A stretch of DNA of 64,000 nucleotides from Halosimplex pelagicum (GCF_013415905.1 NZ_CP058909.1:4464001-4528000); one strand, 5' to 3'. Positions 9,264 to 18,515 are shown, counted from the first letter of the stretch. Notes: generated by a model from the sequence alone, not told the origin. Program-made: numbers and translations.

Positions 9264-9958
9264 GCGTTCTCACCGCCGTTTCCGTCGGGCTCGCCGGGGA
9301 CGTCGAGCCTGTCGGACAGTTCGCGAGCGCGGCGTTCCTGTTCGTCCGTCGGGGGCCGCCGGGCGTACCGGACCGCCTCGAACCCGCGGGTCACGCTCTC
9401 GACGGCGTCGTCGGGGTAGCCGCGGTCGACGGCGGTCGCAGCCGTCTCCCCGGGCGTCGCCGTCTCGTCGGTGCCCGTCCGGTCGCGGAGCCGGCGCCAC
9501 GCGCGGACGACGGCGCTGTCGGCGGGCGAGTCGTAGCTGGGATCGACCGTCGGTGCAGGGGGCTCGGACGGTCCGTCGCCGTCGCCGTCGTCTCGCGGCG
9601 GTGCGCGGGAGTCGTCGCCGGTCAGCAGGACGGCCAGGACGGCGGCGACGAGCAACCCGCCGACGAGGCCGGCGACGAGCAGCGTCGAGACGCCGCCGTC
9701 CTCGCCGCTCTGGTCGGGCGGAACGGGCGTCTCCTCGTCGACCACGTGGCGCGAGTCGGTCGCGGTCGTCTCGTTCCCGCCGCCGGCTCCCGCGCCCACG
9801 GGACCGGTCGGCATCGGCTCGGTCGGCGTCGTTCCGGAGTACAGCGTCGGCTGGTCGGTCCCGCCGAACGAGCCGGCGGCCGTCACGAGCGCGACCAGCG
9901 CGAAGAGGGCGATCAGGGCGGTCGCGAATCGCTTCACGGCCGGAAGTGTTCGCTCCAC
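9260..9958 (-). CDS. DUF4129 domain-containing membrane protein (copy 2)
   Basis: A 232-residue protein: an N-terminal hydrophobic helix (residues 8-28), an extracytoplasmic Thr/Gly/Pro-rich linker, a second transmembrane helix at about 90-112 (STLLVAGLVGGLLVAAVLAVLL), an acidic linker and a C-terminal cytoplasmic helical DUF4129 module with the block VVRAWRRLRDRTGTDETATPGE. DUF4129 often sits at the end of transglutaminase-like proteins; here it stands alone. It is clearly paralogous to the gene immediately upstream (9969-10658), with the same order of parts and the same PSYDSP...RAWRRLRDR core. It overlaps the following gene by 4 bp. Confidence 0.8.
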   Translation of the reverse strand: MERTLPAVKRFATALIALFALVALVTAAGSFGGTDQPTLYSGTTPTEPMPTGPVGAGAGGGNETTATDSRHVVDEETPVPPDQSGEDGGVSTLLVAGLVGGLLVAAVLAVLLTGDDSRAPPRDDGDGDGPSEPPAPTVDPSYDSPADSAVVRAWRRLRDRTGTDETATPGETAATAVDRGYPDDAVESVTRGFEAVRYARRPPTDEQERRARELSDRLDVPGEPDGNGGENA

Positions 9959-9968
9959 CTACAAGTTT

Positions 9969-10658
9969 TTACCGACCGTCGGTCGGGTCGCGGTCGCCCG
10001 GGTCGTCGGTCCCCTCGGACTCCCCGACAGAATCGAGCGCCTCGGCGGCCTCGGCGGCGGGTTCCTCGCGTTCGTCCCCCGCCGATTCCCCGCCGTACCG
10101 GACCGCGCGGAACCGGTCGGTGACCGTCTCGACCGCGTCACCCGGCAGGCTGCGGTCGAGCGCCCGCGCCGCCACGTCGCCGGGTGTTGCCGTCTCGTCG
10201 GCGTCCGACCGGTCACGGAGGCGTCGCCACGCTCGCGTGACCGCGCTCTCGTCGGGCGAGTCGTACGACGGCGAGACGGCCGGCCTCGGGTCCTCGTCCG
10301 CCGACTCCTCCTCGGGAACGGCGGGCGCCCGGTCGTCGTGTCCGGTCAGGAAGACGACGAGCAGGCCGGCAGCGAGCAGCGAGCCGCCGACGGCGGGGAC
10401 GACGAACGGGGAGACGCCGCCGGAGTCGCCCGCCGCGGCCGTCGTGGGCGTCGCAGCCCGCTGGACCTCGGAATCGGGCGCGCCGCCCGGGGCGCCGGTG
10501 GGCGGCGGTACCTCGGTCGGTGTCGCCGGTCCCGTCGGCGTCCCGTCACCGGAGGCGACGGGGCCGTCGACGGCGCCGAACGTGGCCGCGGCTCCCGCGA
10601 ACGCGACCAGCGCGAGGAGGGCGACCGCCGCGGTGCCGAGACGCTGCACGTCGAGCAC
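9969..10658 (-). CDS. DUF4129 domain-containing membrane protein (copy 1)
   Basis: A 229-residue protein built like its downstream neighbour: N-terminal helix (AAVALLALVAFAGAAATFG), Thr/Pro-rich extracytoplasmic linker, second transmembrane helix (VVPAVGGSLLAAGLLVVFL), acidic linker, and the DUF4129 core AVTRAWRRLRDRSDADETAT. The two genes are 10 bp apart. Linkers differ strongly while the cores are alike, pointing to a tandem duplication followed by divergence. As the first gene of the operon it presumably carries the promoter in the 10659-10724 stretch, before the minisatellite. Confidence 0.8.
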   Translation of the reverse strand: MLDVQRLGTAAVALLALVAFAGAAATFGAVDGPVASGDGTPTGPATPTEVPPPTGAPGGAPDSEVQRAATPTTAAAGDSGGVSPFVVPAVGGSLLAAGLLVVFLTGHDDRAPAVPEEESADEDPRPAVSPSYDSPDESAVTRAWRRLRDRSDADETATPGDVAARALDRSLPGDAVETVTDRFRAVRYGGESAGDEREEPAAEAAEALDSVGESEGTDDPGDRDPTDGR

Positions 10659-10724
10659 TGAGACGGCGGCCGACCAAGTGATTTCGGGTTGAAAGGACGC
10701 GGGCGCGGTGGCGGATGCGGGGCT

Positions 10725-10928
10725 GGTGCTGTAGCGGGGCGGGTGCTGTAGCGGGGCGGGTGCTGTAGCGGGGCGGGTGCTGTAGCGGGGCGGGTGCTGT
10801 AGCGGGGCGGGTGCTGTAGCGGGGCGGGTGCTGTAGCGGGGCGGGTGCTGTAGCGGGGCGGGTGCTGTAGCGGGGCGGGTGCTGTAGCGGGGCGGGTGCT
10901 GTAGCGGGGCGGGTGCTGTAGCGGGGCG
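10725..10928. repeat. 17-bp minisatellite, 12 perfect copies
   Basis: The unit GGTGCTGTAGCGGGGCG is repeated head to tail 12 times without a single mismatch, followed by a diverged partial copy (GGTGCAGTG) from 10929. Perfect identity indicates recent expansion by slippage or unequal exchange, so copy number probably varies between strains. Because 17 is not a multiple of three, every frame is sampled; the plus strand meets a TAG every 51 bp, whereas the minus strand has no stop in any frame. It lies upstream of the DUF4129/DUF58 operon, whose first start codon is 67 bp away. Confidence 0.95.
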
Positions 10929-10954
10929 GGTGCAGTGCGGAAGCGGCCGCGGTC

Positions 10955-11100
10955 AGCATCCGGCGCGGAGCGCCGGTTCACCGGACGCGAGCGAACGAAG
11001 TGAGCGAGTCGTCCGGCCTTTTTTCCCCAAGTTTTTTCGGCGGAGGATCCCCGCAGCGCGCCTCCGGCGCGCGAGGCGCTCTCCGCCGAAAAAGTGGGTC
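10955..11100. terminator. Palindromic intergenic element, copy 1 (terminator-like)
   Basis: Three nested or adjacent inverted repeats: CCGGCGC/GCGCCGG (10960-10976), CCGGACG/CGTCCGG (10981-11016) and TTTTTCGGCGGAG/CTCCGCCGAAAAA (11033-11093). Two T6 runs lie at 11019-11024 and 11032-11037 on the plus strand and a T5 run follows the korB stop on the minus strand. Its first hairpin arms and the CTTTTTTCCCCAAG word recur at 42101-42307. Archaeal termination uses U-rich tracts, so this could stop korB transcripts; that is inference. Confidence 0.6.
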
Positions 11101-11964
11101 CTAGTAGAACTCGCGAACCAGATCCATCGCGTCTTCGGGGGCTCCGTCGGGGATGTCGGACATGTCGCCCTCGATGCCCTCGCGTTTCTCCCACGGGACG
11201 GAGTCGTCGTCCTGGTAGATGACGCCCATGTACTCCTTGTCGCCCTCGAGGATCTTCTCCTTGGCGGCCTCGCGGTCGTGGGGGTCGTGGTCCTCCTCGG
11301 AGAGGTCGACGATGGAGTCGCGGAAGTAGTCGTAGGTGTCGACGTCGTTGAACGTCACGCACGGCGAGTAGGTGTTGACGAAGCCGAAGCCGTCGTGCTC
11401 GACGGCCTTCTGGATGATCTCGGCGTGGCGCTGGGCGTCCGAGGAGAACGACTGCGCGATGAACGTGGCGCCGGACGCGAGCGCGAGCGCGAGCGGGTTG
11501 ACCGGGGGCATCTGCGGGCCCTCGGGCGTGGTGCTCGTCTCGAAGTCCTGGCGCGAGGTCGGCGAGGCCTGGCCCTTGGTGAGGCCGTAGATGCGGTTGT
11601 CCATGACGACGTAGGACATGTCGACGTTGCGGCGGACGGCGTGGACGAAGTGGCCGGCGCCGATGGAGTAGCCGTCGCCGTCGCCGCCCGCGACCATCAC
11701 TTCGAGGTTCGGGTTGGCGAGTTTGACGCCGATGCCGACGGGCAGGGCGCGGCCGTGGACGCCGTGCAGCGCGTAGCTGTGCATGTAGGTGCCGATCTTG
11801 CCGGAACACCCGATGCCGGCGACCACGAACGTGTTGTCGGGGTCGTTGCCCGTCTCGGCGAGCGCTTTCATCATGCCGTTCATCGTCCCGAAGTCGCCGC
11901 AGCCGGGACACCAGGTCGGTTGCTTGTCGGATTTGAAGTCCGTGAATCGAACGTCTGAGCTCAT
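11101..11964 (-). CDS. korB: 2-oxoacid:ferredoxin oxidoreductase, beta subunit
   Basis: A 287-residue thiamine-diphosphate-binding subunit. ThDP motif GDGDGYSIG...VVMDN spans residues 95-123, and the [4Fe-4S] ligands are visible as Cys19 and Cys22 (WCPGCGD), Cys53 (GCSGK) and Cys202 (SPCVTF). The complex oxidatively decarboxylates a 2-oxoacid to an acyl-CoA with ferredoxin as acceptor; haloarchaea use this instead of NAD-linked dehydrogenases. Length and sequence style fit the KorB (2-oxoglutarate) type better than the longer PorB, but substrate cannot be proven. The start overlaps the korA stop by 4 bp (ATGA). Confidence 0.85.
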   Translation of the reverse strand: MSSDVRFTDFKSDKQPTWCPGCGDFGTMNGMMKALAETGNDPDNTFVVAGIGCSGKIGTYMHSYALHGVHGRALPVGIGVKLANPNLEVMVAGGDGDGYSIGAGHFVHAVRRNVDMSYVVMDNRIYGLTKGQASPTSRQDFETSTTPEGPQMPPVNPLALALASGATFIAQSFSSDAQRHAEIIQKAVEHDGFGFVNTYSPCVTFNDVDTYDYFRDSIVDLSEEDHDPHDREAAKEKILEGDKEYMGVIYQDDDSVPWEKREGIEGDMSDIPDGAPEDAMDLVREFY

Positions 11965-13739
11965 TCTGCCTCCACCTCCGTGGCGCCGGCGTCGGCGCCC
12001 GTGAGTGTGTTCTCGATCTCCGTCGCGAGTTCGTCCGCCTTGAAGCGGACGCCGTTGTACTTGTTGACGCGCTGGACGCGCTCGAGCACGTCGTGCTCGA
12101 TCACGTCGGCGAACTGGCCGGTGGCGTTACACTCGACGACGATCACGTCGTCGGCCGCCTCGATCTCTTCGCTGAGGTCGGGCCGCGGGAAGATGTAGGG
12201 CACCGAGATGAACCGCACGTCGTGGCCGCGCTCGTCGAGGAGTCCGAGGGCTTCGCGCATCGCGCCCTCGTTGGAGCCCCAGGAGATGACGAGCGTGTCG
12301 GCCTCGCTGTCGCCGAACTCGCGGTAGTCCCACTCCTCTTCCTCCTTGGCGGTCTCGACCTTCCGCTGGCGCTTCTCGACCTGTTCGAGGCGGACCTCCT
12401 CCTCCTCGGTCCGGCGCCCGAGCTCGTCGTGTTCGAGGCCGGTGGTCATGTGGGCGCCGTCGGTCGTCCCCGGGAACGCGCGGGGGCTGATACCGTCGGC
12501 GGCCGGGAAGTGCGCCTGGAAGCGGCCGCGCTCGTCGAGCCAGGAGTCGATCTCGTCCTCCTCGACGACCTTGCCGCGCTCGATCTCGACCTCGTCCATG
12601 TCGAACGCCTCCGGCGGGAACGTCTGCTCGGTGACGGCGAGCGCGAGGTCCGAGACCAGGTAGACCGGGGTCTGGTACTTCTCGGCGTAGTTGAACGCCT
12701 CGACGGTCTTCCAGAAACACTCCGAGACGGATGTCGGGGCGACGACGAACCGCGGGATCTCGCCGTGGCCGCCGTACAGCGTCATGTTTAGGTCGCCCTG
12801 CTCCTGCTTGGTCGGCATCCCGGTCGAGGGGCCCGAGCGCATCACGTCGCAGATGACCAGCGGCGTCTCGGTGGTCGCGACGAGGCCGAACGTCTCGGTC
12901 ATCAGGTCGATGCCGGGGCCCGAGGTAGCCGTCATCGCGCGTGCGCCGGCGCGGGCGGCGCCCAGCGCCATGTTGATGGCGGAGAGCTCGTCCTCGGCCT
13001 GGACGACCTTGCCGCCGTACTGCTCGACGCGGCCGGTCATGTACTCCATCACGTCCGTCGCGGGGGTGATGGGGTAGCCCGAGTAGAACCGACAGCCTGC
13101 GGCGATGGCGCCCATGCCGATGGCCTCGTCGCCGTTGAGGAGCACGTAGTCCTCGTCCGTGGTCTCGATGTCGTAGTCGAAGTCGTGGTCGTACTCCTCG
13201 GCGACGTGCTGCTGGCCCAGACGGGCGGCCTCCTTGTTGTTCTCGACGATGGCCTCGCCCTTGTCGCCGAAGCGTTTCTCCAGTGATTCGTCCAGGTTCT
13301 CGATGGGGAACTGCGCCACTTCGCAGGCCGCGCCCAGGGCGACGACGTTCGCCATGATGGCGCCGCCGGCGTCCTCGGCGAGCCGCTGGAGCGGCACCGA
13401 CAGACCGATCATCCCGTCCGGAACTTCGACGTCCTGCATCGTGGAGCGCTCACCGTCGTAGATGATGACGCTGCCCTCGTGCAGTTCGTCCATGTTCTCG
13501 TCGATCGTGCGCTCGGTGAGCGCGATCAGGATATCGAGTCTGTCGACGACGCTCTCGACGCGGTCGACGGATGTCCGGACCTTGTAGGCGGTGTACCCGC
13601 CCCGGATCCGTGACGCGAAGTCCTTCGAGGTGAAGACGTGACGGCCGGCACGCGAGAGTGCCTGAGCGAAGATCTTCCCGGTAGAGTCGATCCCGTCACC
13701 GGCTTCACCGCCGATGGCCCAGTTCAGGTCCTCGGGCAT
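11961..13739 (-). CDS. korA: 2-oxoacid:ferredoxin oxidoreductase, alpha subunit with fused gamma domain
   Basis: A 592-residue protein from ATG 13739 (MPEDLNWAIGGEAGDGIDST). The gamma domain occupies about residues 1-190 (GGEAGDGIDSTGKIFAQALSRAGRHVF, FASRIRGGYTAY), and the alpha, ThDP pyrimidine-binding domain follows (GYPITPATDVMEYM at about 235-250, then a GPGIDLMTETFGL block). The order gamma-alpha in one chain plus a separate beta is the haloarchaeal arrangement. Longer upstream starts would extend through the divergent promoter region and are not supported. It is the first gene of a korAB operon read away from the FNR-like gene at 13981, and an electron carrier link between the two is plausible but unproven. 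Confidence 0.85.
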   Translation of the reverse strand: MPEDLNWAIGGEAGDGIDSTGKIFAQALSRAGRHVFTSKDFASRIRGGYTAYKVRTSVDRVESVVDRLDILIALTERTIDENMDELHEGSVIIYDGERSTMQDVEVPDGMIGLSVPLQRLAEDAGGAIMANVVALGAACEVAQFPIENLDESLEKRFGDKGEAIVENNKEAARLGQQHVAEEYDHDFDYDIETTDEDYVLLNGDEAIGMGAIAAGCRFYSGYPITPATDVMEYMTGRVEQYGGKVVQAEDELSAINMALGAARAGARAMTATSGPGIDLMTETFGLVATTETPLVICDVMRSGPSTGMPTKQEQGDLNMTLYGGHGEIPRFVVAPTSVSECFWKTVEAFNYAEKYQTPVYLVSDLALAVTEQTFPPEAFDMDEVEIERGKVVEEDEIDSWLDERGRFQAHFPAADGISPRAFPGTTDGAHMTTGLEHDELGRRTEEEEVRLEQVEKRQRKVETAKEEEEWDYREFGDSEADTLVISWGSNEGAMREALGLLDERGHDVRFISVPYIFPRPDLSEEIEAADDVIVVECNATGQFADVIEHDVLERVQRVNKYNGVRFKADELATEIENTLTGADAGATEVEAE

Positions 13740-13980
13740 ACTGCGTTGGAGTATCTTCCGCCCGGCAAAAAGACTTCTGTAATGGCCCGGGACGGATCCC
13801 CCTGAGACCGACGGAAAAGTGGACGCACGGACGAAAATCGCCGGTTTCGAACGGGCCGGGATCGCGTCCGGCGATGGTGAACGGAGCGACATCGGGTCGA
13901 GGCCCCGAACGACCGCGTGAGGGCGGCTCCGGCACCCCGGGAACGAAAGGACCTTGCGCCGCCGGCCGCGACACGGGAGC

Positions 13981-14610
13981 ATGGACGACACCGAAGTCGC
14001 CGTCGTCGCGGTCGAGTCGGTCGGCGAGGACGCCATCGCCATCGACTTCGAGACGCCCGCGGGGTTCGAGGCCCAGCCCGGGCAGTTCGTGAAGGTCGCC
14101 CTCGACGGGGTCGAGGAGTCGCGCTTCTACACGATCTCCTCGCCGGACGTGGACGGGACCTTCGAGATCACGGTCGGCATCGACCCCGAGGGCGAGGTCG
14201 GTCCGGAACTGGCGGCCCTGACCGCCGGCGACACCGTCACGGTCTCCGGCCCGTACGGTGACGCCTACTACGAGGGCGAGGATCGAGTCCTCGTGCTCGC
14301 GGGCGGGCCCGGCGTCGGGCCGGCGATCGGGATCGCCGAGCGAGCGCTCGACGAGGGCGGCGAGGCCGCGATCGTCTACCGCGACGCCGCGCCGATCCAC
14401 GACGAGCGACTGACCGAGTTGAACGAGCGCGGCGTCTCCGTGGCCGTCCTCGCGCCCTCGTCGCCGCTGGCGTCGTCGGTCGACGCGGAGCTGACCGACG
14501 ACACGCAGGTGTTCGTCTACGGCTTCGCGGAGTTCCTCGACGACGCGACCGCCGCCATCGAGACCGCGGGCGGGGACCCCGAGACCGCGAAAGTCGAGAA
14601 CTTCGGGTAG
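13981..14610 (+). CDS. Ferredoxin-NADP reductase-like FAD/NAD(P)-binding oxidoreductase
   Basis: A 209-residue protein of the ferredoxin reductase fold. The FAD domain shows the R-x-Y-T/S-I-S-S motif as RFYTISSP (about residues 49-56), preceded by GQFVKVAL and followed by [16 protein letters not shown]. The nucleotide domain begins with [22 protein letters not shown] (about 101-122), the GGPG-GxxP pattern. No [2Fe-2S] domain is present, so it needs a partner. It is divergent from korAB with about 240 bp between starts, so it could recycle reduced ferredoxin made by that complex; this link is inference from position only. Confidence 0.8.
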   Translation: MDDTEVAVVAVESVGEDAIAIDFETPAGFEAQPGQFVKVALDGVEESRFYTISSPDVDGTFEITVGIDPEGEVGPELAALTAGDTVTVSGPYGDAYYEGEDRVLVLAGGPGVGPAIGIAERALDEGGEAAIVYRDAAPIHDERLTELNERGVSVAVLAPSSPLASSVDAELTDDTQVFVYGFAEFLDDATAAIETAGGDPETAKVENFG

Positions 14611-14663
14611 CGAACCGCGACGCGACCGCCGCGGCCGTCGAGCGGGCGCCGATGCCTTTGGCA

Positions 14664-14678
14664 ACGGTTAAAAACCGT
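14664..14678 (+). promoter_or_regulatory. Palindromic TATA region of the zinc-protein/aEF-1beta operon
   Basis: ACGGTT-AAA-AACCGT is a perfect inverted repeat overlapping the TTAAAAA TATA-like box, whose centre lies about 26 bp before the ATG at 14697. This is the spacing of a leaderless haloarchaeal promoter. A dyad on the TATA box would suit a repressor, but no regulator is known to me. Confidence 0.5.
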
Positions 14679-14696
14679 GAGAGGATACGGAGTGGT

Positions 14697-14876
14697 ATGA
14701 GCGAGAGCCAACAGAAACGCAAGCAAAAGTGCGTTTCGTGCGGCATCAACATCGCCGGCACGAACGCCGCCGCGTTCAAGTGTCCCGACTGCGGCCAGCA
14801 GATTTACCGCTGCGCGAAGTGCCGCAAGCAGAGCAACCTCTACGAGTGCCCGGACTGCGGGTTCATGGGGCCGTAA
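14697..14876 (+). CDS. HVO_2753-family small zinc finger protein
   Basis: A 59-residue protein with four CxxC pairs: Cys12/15, Cys29/32, Cys39/42 and Cys51/54, forming two zinc-binding sites. Length, cysteine spacing and the [14 protein letters not shown] and CPDCGFMGP ends match the Haloferax volcanii zinc micro-protein HVO_2753, which is known from published structural and deletion work to bind zinc and to influence swarming and biofilm formation. As in Haloferax it directly precedes the aEF-1beta gene (2 bp apart), a conserved pairing that suggests a translation-linked role. The start at 14697 suits the TATA box; an upstream in-frame ATG at 14652 would lie before that box. Confidence 0.9.
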   Translation: MSESQQKRKQKCVSCGINIAGTNAAAFKCPDCGQQIYRCAKCRKQSNLYECPDCGFMGP

Positions 14877-14878
14877 CG

Positions 14879-15145
14879 ATGGGGAAAGTCGCCGCGCAGA
14901 TCAAAGTCATGCCCCAGAACCCCGAGGTCGACCTCGACGCGCTCCAGGAGCGTCTGGAAGCGTCGCTGCCCGAGGGCGCGAAGATCAACGGCTTCGAGCG
15001 CGACGACGTGGCCTTCGGCCTCGTCGCCCTGCTCCCGACCGTCGTCGTCCCGGACGAGGCCGGCGGCACCGAGGCCGTCGAGGAGGCCTTCTCCGGCGTC
15101 GAAGGCGTCGAGAGCGTCGAAGTCGGCGACGTGGGTCGCCTCTGA
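14879..15145 (+). CDS. ef1b: Translation elongation factor aEF-1beta
   Basis: An 88-residue protein ([19 protein letters not shown]). It matches archaeal elongation factor 1-beta, the nucleotide exchange factor that replaces GDP by GTP on aEF-1alpha. The characteristic features are the [11 protein letters not shown] start, the [16 protein letters not shown] block and the C-terminal [15 protein letters not shown]; length is exactly the family norm. It starts 2 bp after the zinc-protein stop, so both genes share one transcript and likely one promoter at 14664-14678. Confidence 0.93.
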   Translation: MGKVAAQIKVMPQNPEVDLDALQERLEASLPEGAKINGFERDDVAFGLVALLPTVVVPDEAGGTEAVEEAFSGVEGVESVEVGDVGRL

Positions 15146-15422
15146 GAGCGAACCGGCACGTTCCTTTCGCTGGGCCACGACCCGGAGCGACGCGTCTCTC
15201 CCGGCCCCGCGCCGTCCGCGGCCCGCCCGGGACGCCGTCGCCGTCGGTCGCCGCGCTCGGTCGTCCTGGCCGCGGGCGGCCACTGCTGGCCACCGCCGGC
15301 CACTATCGCCCGGTCGTGACTCCGGCCGAGCTACTCCGGGAGCGCGCTTGCAGCGGCCCATTGCTTATCAAACTTGAGATTCGCCAGGAAACCTTAACTC
15401 GGGATCGCGGGTCGGAGTGGGT

Positions 15423-17801
15423 ATGGATCGTCGGATCTCGACGTATCTCCCCGACTCGATTCGGCGCAGTTACGTGCGCCAGTTCGCCGCGGCAGTGGCG
15501 CTGATACTGGTCGTCCTCATGGTCGTCCTCGGTGGCGTCTACGCCGCCGAGCAACGGTCCCAGCGCGATTCCGTCCGGGAGTCGCTGCAGTCGACGACCG
15601 AGCGCAACGCCGACCGGGTCGGGGACTGGCACGCGCAGTACACCGCCTCGACGCGGCTCGTCTCACAGTCGGGGAAGCTCCGCCCCGAGGAGGGGCGGTC
15701 GCTGGACACCCACCTCAGCAGCGTCGCTCGGTCGATGCCGGGCGAAGTCGTCGGCGTCCACTTCGTCTCCTGGGACGAGGAGACCGTCGTGGCCAGTTCG
15801 GAGTCGGTCGGTGAGGACCCCGGCGACCGGGTCCCGTGGCTCGACGACCTCGACCTCGAACGGGCCGGCGTCACGTCGGTCCGGACGACCGACGCCTATC
15901 GAGTCGACAACGACACACGGATCGCGTTCGTGAGCCAGACGCAGTACGGCATCGGCTACGCCGCCGCGGTCGAGCTGTCGGTCACCGAGTCGTTCGACCT
16001 CGAGGACGCGACGGACGGGAGCCGAACGCACGTGCTCTACCGGAACGCGACCTACCTCCACGGGGACGCCCCCGACCGCTTCGGGACGGCCTACGACGGC
16101 CTCGGGGCGGAGAACCTGGCGAACCGGACGGAGTTCATCCCCTCGCTGGCGGGTCTGAATCCCAACGAGGGCTACCGGAACGCGACGCTCGTCCAGCAGG
16201 ACGGGTCGGTCGTCAGTTACGCCGGCGTCCCGGGCGCCCGGCTGGCGGTCGTGACGACCGCGACGACCGACGCCTACGCCGTCCCGACGGGGACGAAGCT
16301 CTACCTCGCGCTCGTGTTCCTGTTCGTCGCGCTCAGCCTCGGGACCGTCGGCCTCGTCGTCGAGCGGCCGGTCGCCCGCTCGATCAGCGGGCTCGCCGAC
16401 CGGACCGAGGCCATCGAGAACGGCGACCTGCAGGTCGACCTGGAGACCCACCGACGCGACGAGATCGGGACGCTCTACGACCGGTTCGCGTCGATGCGCG
16501 ACTCGCTGGCCGACCGCATCGACCAGATCGAGACCGCCCGCGAGGAGGCGCGCGCCGAGGCCGACGCCGCCCGGCGGGAGGCCGAGCGAGAGCGCGAGGC
16601 GGCCGAACAGCTCACGGAGCACCTCGAGGAGACCGCCGACGACTACGGCGAGACCATCCGGGCGTGCGCCGACGGCGACCTGACGCGGCGGCTCGACCCC
16701 GACGAGGAGAGCGACGCGATGGCCGAGATCGCCCGCGCGTTCAACGACACGATGGCCGACCTGGAGGAGACGGTCGCACGCGTGCGGGCGTTCACCGACG
16801 ACGTCGCCGACCGCACGACCAGGGCGACCGCGGCGACGCGGGCGGCCAGGGAGACGAGCCGCGAGGTGAGCGACGCGGTCTCGGGGATCGCCGCCGACGC
16901 CGACGAGCAGGACGAGTACCTGGGCGAGGTCACCGAGGAGATGAACGACCTCTCGGCCACCGTCGAGGAGGTCGCGGCGACAACCGACACCGTGGCCGAC
17001 CTCGCGGACGAGACGGAGGGGCTCGCCAGCGACGGCTCGTCAGCGGCCAGCGAGGCGATGTCCGAGATGGAGACCATCGAGTCGCGCACGGCCGAGACCG
17101 CCGAGGAGATCCGCGCGCTCGACGAGGAGGTCGAGCGGGTCGCCGAGATCGTCGACCTCATCGACGACATCGCGAGCCAGACGAACACGCTCGCGCTGAA
17201 CGCCTCGATCGAGGCCGCCCGCGCGGGCGAGTCCGGGCAGGGCTTCGCCGTCGTCGCGAGCGAGGTCAAGGAACTCGCCGAGGAGACGAGCGAGGCGACC
17301 CAGGAGATCGACGAGCTGCTCACGGAGCTCTCCGAGCGGACCGGCGAGGCCGTGACCGACATCGAGTCGATGCGCTCGGACGTCACCAGCGGCGTCGAGA
17401 CGACCGAACACGCCCTCGACGCGCTCGACGAGATCGCCGAGCAGGTCCGGGAGACCAACGACGGCGTCCAGGAGATCAGCGACGCGACGGCCGACCAGGC
17501 CGACACCGCCCAGGAGGTCGTGACGCTCGCCGACCGCGTCGCCGAGATCAGCGCCCGGACCGCCGAGAGCGCCGGCACCGTCGCCGACCGGACGGACGAG
17601 CAGGTGACGAGCATCGACGAGGTGACCGACACCGCCGAATCGATCGAGTCCCAGGTCGCCCAGTTGCGGGACCTGCTCGGGAGTTTCACCGTCGACGCCG
17701 ACGGGGCGAGCGGGCCCGACGGGGTCGAGACCCGGCCGGAGCCCGTCGCGGACGGCGCCGGGAGCGACCCGCGGGCGGAACCCGACGGGAGCGACGACTG
17801 A
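15423..17801 (+). CDS. Methyl-accepting chemotaxis transducer (halobacterial Htr type)
   Basis: A 792-residue transducer from ATG 15423 ([20 protein letters not shown]). Transmembrane helix 1 is at about residues 20-41, an extracytoplasmic sensor region of about 250 residues follows, helix 2 is near 291-315 ([21 protein letters not shown]), and then a HAMP domain and a long acidic coiled coil. The signalling hairpin tip is plain ([26 protein letters not shown] with [18 protein letters not shown]). The sensor region lacks obvious conserved ligand residues apart from a dCache-like length. It would control CheA and thus archaellum rotation. No che gene is adjacent. A GTG two codons upstream (15417) is the alternative start. 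Confidence 0.92.
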   Translation: MDRRISTYLPDSIRRSYVRQFAAAVALILVVLMVVLGGVYAAEQRSQRDSVRESLQSTTERNADRVGDWHAQYTASTRLVSQSGKLRPEEGRSLDTHLSSVARSMPGEVVGVHFVSWDEETVVASSESVGEDPGDRVPWLDDLDLERAGVTSVRTTDAYRVDNDTRIAFVSQTQYGIGYAAAVELSVTESFDLEDATDGSRTHVLYRNATYLHGDAPDRFGTAYDGLGAENLANRTEFIPSLAGLNPNEGYRNATLVQQDGSVVSYAGVPGARLAVVTTATTDAYAVPTGTKLYLALVFLFVALSLGTVGLVVERPVARSISGLADRTEAIENGDLQVDLETHRRDEIGTLYDRFASMRDSLADRIDQIETAREEARAEADAARREAEREREAAEQLTEHLEETADDYGETIRACADGDLTRRLDPDEESDAMAEIARAFNDTMADLEETVARVRAFTDDVADRTTRATAATRAARETSREVSDAVSGIAADADEQDEYLGEVTEEMNDLSATVEEVAATTDTVADLADETEGLASDGSSAASEAMSEMETIESRTAETAEEIRALDEEVERVAEIVDLIDDIASQTNTLALNASIEAARAGESGQGFAVVASEVKELAEETSEATQEIDELLTELSERTGEAVTDIESMRSDVTSGVETTEHALDALDEIAEQVRETNDGVQEISDATADQADTAQEVVTLADRVAEISARTAESAGTVADRTDEQVTSIDEVTDTAESIESQVAQLRDLLGSFTVDADGASGPDGVETRPEPVADGAGSDPRAEPDGSDD

Positions 17802-17837
17802 CCGCGGTAACCCCCGCGACGACCGCGTAACGTGCGA

Positions 17838-17845
17838 TTTATAAG
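17838..17845 (+). promoter_or_regulatory. TATA box of the L21e-rpo4 operon
   Basis: TTTATAAG lies about 30 bp upstream of the ATG at 17872, giving a transcript with a very short leader or none. It is the clearest TATA box in this part of the window. Confidence 0.65.
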
Positions 17846-17871
17846 CGTGACCGGAGAACGGGACCGCACGA

Positions 17872-18162
17872 ATGCCTAACTCCAACGGACCCCAGAAGAA
17901 GTCGCGCAAGAAGCTCCGCAACGAACCCCGAGAGAGCGGCACGTCGCCGCCCCAGCGCGCCGTCACCGAGTTCGAGGACGGCGAGAAGGTCCACCTGAAG
18001 ATCGACCCGAGCGTCCCGGACGGGCGCTACCACCCGCGCTTCGACGGTCGGACGGGCGAGATCGTCGGCGAACAGGGCGCCGCGTACAAGGTCGCCATCG
18101 TCGACGGCACGGTCGACAAGACGCTCATCGTCAAGCCCGCCCACCTCCGCAGCCAGGCATGA
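17872..18162 (+). CDS. rpl21e: 50S ribosomal protein L21e
   Basis: A 96-residue basic-start, acidic-body protein ([20 protein letters not shown]), with the typical L21e segments [35 protein letters not shown] and [11 protein letters not shown] read in short blocks along the chain. It belongs to the large ribosomal subunit. It is the first of a conserved archaeal cluster: the next gene rpo4 overlaps its stop by 4 bp, then DUF655, RsmA and HemK2 follow. Confidence 0.96.
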   Translation: MPNSNGPQKKSRKKLRNEPRESGTSPPQRAVTEFEDGEKVHLKIDPSVPDGRYHPRFDGRTGEIVGEQGAAYKVAIVDGTVDKTLIVKPAHLRSQA

Positions 18163-18515
18163 CGATATTCAAAGAGAAGGTCGACGAAGAGTACCTGACG
18201 GTCGCCGAGACCAAGGCGGTCCTCGAGGAGCTCGAGCGCGAGCGGGCCGCCGACGAGGACCGGGAGATGCGCTACGAGCTCGCGCGGGCCATCGAGCACG
18301 TCAACCGCTTCGCCGTCCTCGACCCCGAGGAGTCCCGCGAGTTCGTCGCCGAGCTCCGGGAGCTCGACAAGGTCGACGAGCCGACCGCCTACAAGATCGC
18401 GAACCTGCGACCGATGGACCGCGACGAGCTGCGGTCGATCTACGCCCAGGAGCGCTTTACTCTCTCGGGCGACGAACTCGACGCCATCCTCGAAGTCGTC
18501 GCCAAGTACGCCTGA
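18159..18515 (+). CDS. rpo4: DNA-directed RNA polymerase subunit Rpo4 (RpoF)
   Basis: A 118-residue protein of the Rpb4/RpoF family, which with Rpo7 forms the stalk of archaeal RNA polymerase and binds nascent RNA. The N-terminal part ([22 protein letters not shown]) is the tip-associated region and the C-terminal half is the HRDC-like fold ([20 protein letters not shown] with [12 protein letters not shown]). The L21e-Rpo4-DUF655 order is a well-known archaeal gene neighbourhood. The start overlaps the L21e stop (ATGA). Confidence 0.95.
   Translation: MTIFKEKVDEEYLTVAETKAVLEELERERAADEDREMRYELARAIEHVNRFAVLDPEESREFVAELRELDKVDEPTAYKIANLRPMDRDELRSIYAQERFTLSGDELDAILEVVAKYA

Noticed and set aside
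10725..10928. Possible CRISPR array.
   Set aside because: Units are 17 bp, directly adjacent and lack spacers; no cas genes are near.
10346..11911. A minus-strand frame that runs through the minisatellite with a 17-residue HPPRYSTRPATAPAPLQ-type repeat.
   Set aside because: The repeat is simply the 17-bp unit read in three frames; the frame overlaps korB and DUF4129 in wrong frames and has no own start signal.
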